Assembly (NCBI GenBank): GCA_964434165.1
Contig: CAYSUS010000177.1
Location: 1-9,456, forward strand
DNA from: CAYSUS01 sp964434165
GTDB lineage: Bacteria > Planctomycetota > Planctomycetia > Pirellulales > Thermoguttaceae
Length of the DNA: 9,456 bases
Direction of reading: 5' to 3'
The notes under the pieces are model-generated. The model ran no database searches. It was not told where the DNA came from and worked only from the letters and a program-made list of their open reading frames with translations. Each line of letters begins with the position of its first letter. The first letter of the stretch is position 1. Made by a program: the position numbers and the translations under genes. Below, in pieces: positions 6,601-9,456 of this stretch.

Positions 6601-8659
6601 CGTGAGTCTGCAGAAGGGGCCAGGCACAGGACAGCTCGCGACCATGCGGGACCGCTTGCGGGTTATCGACTTCGGACCGGAGTTGGACGAGCAATCCGGA
6701 GCATTCATGGACTCCGCGGCGATCCTGGAGAACCTCGACCTTGTGATCACATCGGACACGGCGCTTGCACACCTCGCCGGCGCGATGGGGCGCCTCGTGT
6801 GGGTGGCCTTGCCTTTCGCTCCCGATGCCCGTTGGCTCGAGCATCGAGAGGACTCCCCCTGGTATCCGACCATGCGGCTGTACCGGCAGAAGACGCGCGG
6901 GGAGTGGAATGAAGTGTTTCAGCGCATGGCGGGCGGATTGCGGGCGATGGCGGCGGTCCGCACGGACCGCACGTCTGTGCCATCGGACTTGCGCCAGTCC
7001 ACGGGAGAATCTCCCAAGCACCACACTGACGGCGTCCGATTCATGTCGGCTGGCAACCTGGGAATGGCGGTGACAAGCTTCCAGCGTGCGATCGGTGCCA
7101 ACCCGCACTTCGCGGCGGCGCGCCACGACCTTGGGGTGGCCTTGGCACGTCAGGGCCGCTTTGAGCAGGCGATCGCTGCCTTTCGGGAAGCGCTGCAGCT
7201 TGATCCGCACGGCACGGGCGTTCGGGAGAACCTGGCCCTTGCCTATCTCGACACCAACCGCGGAGTCGACGCGGAACGTGTGATTCGGGAGGCCCTGGAG
7301 TTGGGACACGAGTCACCAGGCCTCTTGAACCACATGGGAATCGCGCTTGCCAGCCAGGGAAGGCACGCCGAGGCGATTCCTTACTACGAGCGGGCGATCG
7401 AGAGCCGCCCAGACTTCGCTGAAGCCTTCAACAACCTTGGCAACGCGCGGAGGCTGGCGGGCGATCCCGGATCCGCGATCGCCGATTACCGGCGCGCCAT
7501 CGAGATCCGCGCGGAGTACGCCGAACCTTTCAACAACCTCGGCATCACGCTCTCGCAGCTAGGGAACCTCGAGCAGGCCGTCGAGTGCTATCAGGAAGCC
7601 GTTCGACTTCGGCCTGACTACTCTGAGGCATTCAACAATCTCGGTGTTTCCCTGGCCGATCTGGACCGCACTGACGAGGCCGTCGCCACGTTCCGAAAGT
7701 CCCTTTATCTCAGGCCGGACAACGCGGACACCCACAAGAACTTGGGGCTTGTACTGCTGCTTCGCGGCGAATACGAAGCGGGATGGCTGGAATACGAGTG
7801 GCGTTTCCGCTCGATTGCTGCATCCCGTCGCCACTTTCCGGTCCCGCGATGGGACGGCGCGCCGCTTGACGGGCGACGAATTCTGTTGCATGCCGAGCAA
7901 GGATTGGGCGACACGCTCCAATTCGTGCGCTATGCCAAACTCGTTTGCCAACGAGGCGGGCGTGTGGTGCTTGAGTGCCAGAAACCGCTCGTGAGGATTC
8001 TGAAGGGGCTTCTCGAGGTCGAGGAGATCGTCGCCTCAGGTGACCAGTGGCCGACCGTCGACCTTCATGCACCGCTTATGAGTCTTGCCGGCATCTTCGG
8101 AACGACTCTGCCCCGCATCCCAAACGAAGTCCCGTATCTCGCCCCGGATCCGCGGCTCGAGGCTCAATGGGGCAATGTGCTGTCCTCCGTCCCGGGCTTC
8201 AAGGTTGGCATCGCCTGGCAGGGGAGCCGGACCTACCCCGGGGACCGCAATCGCTCTCCTTCCCTTCGGGAGTTCGCTCCCGTCGCGATGGTCCAGGGCG
8301 TTCAACTCATCAGCCTCCAGAAGGGAGACGGATCAGAACAGCTCCGCCAAGCGGATCTGGGGTTTGACGTTCTCGCGTTCGAAGACGTCGATGAGGAGTC
8401 GGGAGCATTCATGGACACCGCGGCGATCCTGAGGCATCTCGATCTGGTGATCACCTCAGACACGGCCCTCCCGCACCTCGCCGGCGCGCTTGGGGTGCCG
8501 GTGTGGACCGCGCTCTGTTGCAGTTGCGACTGGCGATGGATGCGACGCCGGGATGATTCCCCGTGGTATCCAACCATGCGTCTGTTCCGGCAAGTGCGGC
8601 CGGGAGACTGGCTGGGGACGTTTCAACGCATTGCGGAGGAAGTGAAGAACCATGTCTGA
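3632..8659 (+). CDS. Giant protein with three TPR-array plus GT9-like glycosyltransferase modules
   Basis: The product has 1675 residues from the ATG at 3632. In-frame alternatives are TTG 3596 (overlapping the previous stop), TTG 3620 and ATG 3650; none has a clear ribosome binding site. There is no signal peptide or membrane segment, so it is probably cytoplasmic. Three consecutive units are seen: TPRs about 24-345 then GT about 365-640; TPRs about 660-820 then GT about 835-1105; TPRs about 1131-1385 then GT about 1404-1675. Most TPRs follow an AYNNLG...EAxxxYxxAL.L.PDYAE consensus. Each array ends in a modified repeat with GWxEYEWR. Each GT unit has EQGLGDT (Asp391, 858, 1427), GIAWQG (Trp494, 960, 1529), SLQKG and SDTAL (Asp575, 1042, 1610), then a WYPTMR.(F/Y)RQ end. 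In GT9 heptosyltransferases such as WaaC, the Asp of the equivalent Gly-rich loop is the proposed catalytic base and the late Asp contacts the donor sugar. The usual TPR-GT protein of this kind has one unit, so three in one chain is unusual. O-GlcNAc-transferase (GT41) is the main alternative, but its catalytic signatures are not seen. Donor and acceptor are unknown. Confidence 0.95.
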   Translation: MHAEPPMPEPAEIRDGDVEGIQDWVERGLALIQAGRIEESIEVMEEGLALDPRSVDLHRNLGVALARLERLEDALRHFRQAATIEPAVVDHHRNLAVALGQQGRLEESEAEFAKIVELEPGNPRAHYDLGHMRRLLKRPSEAAADFEEALRLKPDFPEARHDLGLALSQLDRKAEAKECYEEALRLKPDFCEAYNNLGVLLEESGELTEAEQCFRKGLTVKPGSDETHNNLGVVLAAMGRHGEAAACYRHALALNPRSAHAYNNLGNALRTIGEVDEAIECLNQAIRLRPDYAEAYNNVAIALVQKGRIDAALENYERALYHKPDYAEAHMNRALALLGEGDYERGWTEYEWRWKGKEMRHPAASVHRRRWVGSPLRGRTILLKAEQGLGDTIQFARYASLLKQRGATVILESQKSLARLLASCPGIDRIVVRGSEEQVEFDFYAPLMSLPGIFKSTLETIPAEVPYLVPEEERLERWRARVSAIPGYKVGIAWQGNPDYRGDRMRSIPLRRFAPLGAIDGVTLVSLQKGFGVEQLEEIAGEFHVETLGDVDTDGGAFLDTAAILSHLDLVITSDTALPHVAGALGVPVWMATPLAADWRWLRRGSRCPWYPTMRMFRQRSQGDWQAVFREIAEALVSRMREGREAVKPASPALDRQAEARTLHSRAIDLIGQENLAEATGLLEQARRADPESAPILHDLGIVSARQGALDGAIAYLEEALRLRPDYLDALSNVGLAFLQKGDLESAERHLRRALEVGPASAETHNNLGVTLIRKGCPREAATCYQQALQIRPDYPEAHLNLARALLIQGDFEQGWLEYEWRARCAGYRRPTTPKPRWGGEPLGSKRLLLHTEQGLGDTLQLIRYVPLVKRDGGTVIVECQSSLIPLLRSFDGIDVLSAAGGRLPDHDVVAPLLSLPGLFRTTLATIPASVPYLKADHELVTRWCARLQSVDGLRVGIAWQGNPDYDGDKERSVPLVHFAALARIPGVSLVSLQKGPGTGQLATMRDRLRVIDFGPELDEQSGAFMDSAAILENLDLVITSDTALAHLAGAMGRLVWVALPFAPDARWLEHREDSPWYPTMRLYRQKTRGEWNEVFQRMAGGLRAMAAVRTDRTSVPSDLRQSTGESPKHHTDGVRFMSAGNLGMAVTSFQRAIGANPHFAAARHDLGVALARQGRFEQAIAAFREALQLDPHGTGVRENLALAYLDTNRGVDAERVIREALELGHESPGLLNHMGIALASQGRHAEAIPYYERAIESRPDFAEAFNNLGNARRLAGDPGSAIADYRRAIEIRAEYAEPFNNLGITLSQLGNLEQAVECYQEAVRLRPDYSEAFNNLGVSLADLDRTDEAVATFRKSLYLRPDNADTHKNLGLVLLLRGEYEAGWLEYEWRFRSIAASRRHFPVPRWDGAPLDGRRILLHAEQGLGDTLQFVRYAKLVCQRGGRVVLECQKPLVRILKGLLEVEEIVASGDQWPTVDLHAPLMSLAGIFGTTLPRIPNEVPYLAPDPRLEAQWGNVLSSVPGFKVGIAWQGSRTYPGDRNRSPSLREFAPVAMVQGVQLISLQKGDGSEQLRQADLGFDVLAFEDVDEESGAFMDTAAILRHLDLVITSDTALPHLAGALGVPVWTALCCSCDWRWMRRRDDSPWYPTMRLFRQVRPGDWLGTFQRIAEEVKNHV
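3701..8656 (+). repeat. Threefold internal repeat of the TPR-GT module
   Basis: Three homologous coding modules lie in tandem at about 3701-5545, 5617-6945 and 7023-8656. By eye, the GT parts share roughly half their residues. Corresponding DNA, such as the codons for DLVITSDTA at about 5338, 6739 and 8443, differs at many silent positions, so the duplication is old or the units were joined from diverged copies. The TPR parts contain about 9, 4 and 7 full repeats plus one junction repeat each. Short Pro/Ser/Arg-rich linkers near residues 640-660 and 1104-1130 separate the modules. Confidence 0.9.
8635..8640 (+). promoter_or_regulatory. Shine-Dalgarno site for the DUF6165 gene inside the preceding gene
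   Basis: GGAGGA lies within the last codons of the giant TPR-GT gene and ends 11 bases before the ATG at 8652. The spacing is longer than ideal, but the 8-base overlap of the two reading frames suggests translational coupling. Confidence 0.55.
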
Positions 8660-9065
8660 CACGTTTTCGGGTCGAGCCGAAGTGATGATCGGAGTTTCCG
8701 TGGGCGAGTTGATCGATAAGATTACGATTCTCGAGATCAAAAGTGAGCGCATCCAAGATACGAGCAAGCGCGCGAACGTGTTGGCGGAATTGCGCATGTT
8801 GACCGAGGCACGGCGGCAGTCCGTGCCTCCATCCCAAGAGTTGGACGCCTTGACCGCCCGAATCCGATCCGTGAACGCTGGGTTGTGGGACATTGAGGAT
8901 GACATCCGGCGATGCGAAGCCGATGGCGATTTCGGTCCCCGATTCGTGCAACTGGCTCGATCCGTGTACCGGGAAAACGACAAGCGTTCCCGACTGAAGC
9001 GCGCAATCAGCGAATTGGCCGACTCCGCGTATGTCGAGGAGAAGGACTACGCGTCCTACAGTTGA
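8652..9065 (+). CDS. DUF6165 family protein
   Basis: This 137-residue soluble protein has no signal peptide. I recognise the DUF6165 pattern: VSVGELIDKITILEIKSERI at 15-34, a central helical stretch, VNAGLWDIEDDIRRCE at 74-89, ARSVYRENDKRSRLKR at 102-117 and a C-terminal YVEEKDY at 127-133. The length is normal for the family and the gene looks intact. The ATG at 8652 overlaps the end of the TPR-GT gene by 8 bases in another frame, indicating a shared operon. The family has no established biochemical role. From memory, it often sits beside TPR-glycosyltransferase genes, which fits this context. The charged, mostly helical sequence suggests an accessory or partner protein for the glycosyltransferases rather than an enzyme, but that is inference. 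Confidence 0.92.
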   Translation: MSDTFSGRAEVMIGVSVGELIDKITILEIKSERIQDTSKRANVLAELRMLTEARRQSVPPSQELDALTARIRSVNAGLWDIEDDIRRCEADGDFGPRFVQLARSVYRENDKRSRLKRAISELADSAYVEEKDYASYS

Positions 9066-9202
9066 CAGCGAACTGCGGTGAGACATGCCGTCAAGCGGAG
9101 CAGTGTCCCGGTCCAGCGACCCTTGATAACCACAGCAGCGAACAGACGAACCCCGAGACAGGGCGGCAAGACGGCGGCCGGCTGGCCGGGAGGTTGCCCG
9201 AC

Positions 9203-9220
9203 CCGTGAACGGTTTCACGG
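9203..9220. terminator. Candidate transcription terminator hairpin
   Basis: CCGTGAA at 9203-9209 pairs perfectly with TTCACGG at 9214-9220 around a 4-base loop (CGGT). It lies 138 bases after the DUF6165 stop, between two convergent genes, where a terminator is expected. There is no T-run on either strand, so it is not a classical intrinsic terminator. It could instead be a 3'-end processing stem or a protein-binding palindrome. Confidence 0.35.
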
Positions 9221-9264
9221 TCAGGAAAGTTGATCCTTGACAATTCGGACGGATGAGCAGCGGT

Positions 9265-9282
9265 CGCGCCGGCATCGGCGCG
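9265..9282. terminator. Second candidate terminator hairpin, nearer the minus-strand gene
   Basis: CGCGCCG at 9265-9271 pairs perfectly with CGGCGCG at 9276-9282 around a GCAT loop, giving an all-GC 7-bp stem. It lies 43 bases beyond the stop of the minus-strand gene, a suitable place for that gene's transcript to end. No T-run follows on either strand. Confidence 0.33.
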
Positions 9283-9324
9283 CACGGGACTCGCGGCGAC
9301 ACACGCAAGCGTCCGCAATGCCGC

Positions 9325-9456
9325 TCACGCGACCCGCTTCACGCGAACGACCGGCAGGTGCTTCCGCCCTGCGAGGAACTCGACTTCGAGATCCACCTCG
9401 ACGCCGGGCTTGTTGGGCAGGTCGTGGCCGACGAGCCCTGCCCGCCGCTCGGCTCG
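9325..9456 (-). CDS. 3' end of an unidentified protein gene (partial)
   Basis: Read on the minus strand from the window edge, 43 codons run in frame to a TGA whose complement is TCA at 9325-9327. The peptide begins RAERRAGLVGHDLPNKPG and ends RKHLPVVRVKRVA. Third codon positions are almost all G or C, as in the confirmed genes here, while no plus-strand frame shows this. The fragment has a basic C-terminus and alternating hydrophobic residues (VEVDLEVEFL), suggesting beta strands. The start and most of the protein lie outside the window, and I do not recognise the family. The gene is convergent with the glycosyltransferase cluster and so is not part of that operon. Confidence 0.75.
   Translation of the reverse strand, partial: RAERRAGLVGHDLPNKPGVEVDLEVEFLAGRKHLPVVRVKRVA

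Larger units (their letters stand above)
9066..9324. other. Convergent intergenic region
   Basis: The 259 bases between the DUF6165 stop and the stop of the minus-strand gene show no codon bias in any frame. They contain two perfect 7-bp inverted repeats (9203-9220 and 9265-9282) and a GC-only 5-bp hairpin at 9175-9188. No RNA gene was recognised. Confidence 0.65.

Noticed and set aside
6341..7309. A 322-codon minus-strand open frame, with a similar 332-codon one at 4334-5332
   Set aside because: Both lie wholly inside the triple TPR-GT gene, whose plus-strand motifs are unmistakable. Codon bias supports the plus strand only.
3632..8659. Assignment of the TPR-GT protein to the O-GlcNAc transferase family (GT41)
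   Set aside because: The TPR consensus is similar, but the catalytic parts carry the GLGD, WQG and SDTA signatures of GT9-like enzymes and lack recognisable GT41 signatures.
9062..9067. TTGACA after the DUF6165 stop, and another at 9237-9242, as -35 elements
   Set aside because: No acceptable -10 lies 16-18 bases downstream of either, and both point into a gene on the opposite strand.
9091..9318. A 75-codon minus-strand frame in the convergent intergenic region
   Set aside because: It starts with TTG, has no ribosome binding site or codon bias, and begins just after the stop of the partial minus-strand gene.

Overview
The window is GC-rich throughout, with strong G/C preference at third codon positions. 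It looks like a chromosomal stretch of a Planctomycetota bacterium. The best clue is the first large gene: its N-terminal half is an alanine-rich helical module that I recognise as a recurring part of planctomycete exported proteins, joined here to a WD40 propeller. The taxonomic call is an inference from protein style. There is no rRNA, tRNA, CRISPR array, transposase or integrase.

Layout: (1) Bases 1-443 contain no convincing complete gene. They hold a possible tail of an upstream gene at the very edge, several small GC-rich inverted repeats, three tandem 13-bp direct repeats, a weak promoter-like pair and a strong 5'-leader hairpin. (2) Bases 444-2696 encode an exported WD40 protein. (3) Bases 2754-9065 form a tight same-strand cluster of three genes. 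They are a GT-A fold glycosyltransferase, a giant protein of about 1675 residues made of three consecutive TPR-array plus GT-B glycosyltransferase modules, and a small DUF6165 protein. The last two genes overlap by 8 bases, and the first two are 32 bases apart or overlapping, depending on the start used. (4) Bases 9066-9324 are a non-coding convergent intergenic region with two perfect 7-bp hairpins. (5) The right edge holds the 3' end of an unidentified gene on the minus strand.

How the genes may work together: the GT-A enzyme, the triple TPR-GT protein and the DUF6165 protein look like one transcriptional unit for making or attaching a glycan (polysaccharide, glycolipid or glycoprotein). 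The three GT-B units of the giant protein each keep the motifs expected of heptosyltransferase-like (GT9-type) enzymes at nearly identical spacing. The TPR arrays in front of them differ in length (about 9, 4 and 7 repeats plus a junction repeat each). This suggests a single-chain, multi-site glycosyltransferase on a TPR scaffold, which is the most unusual item in the window. The exported WD40 protein lies just upstream on the same strand, but nothing in its sequence ties it to glycosylation.
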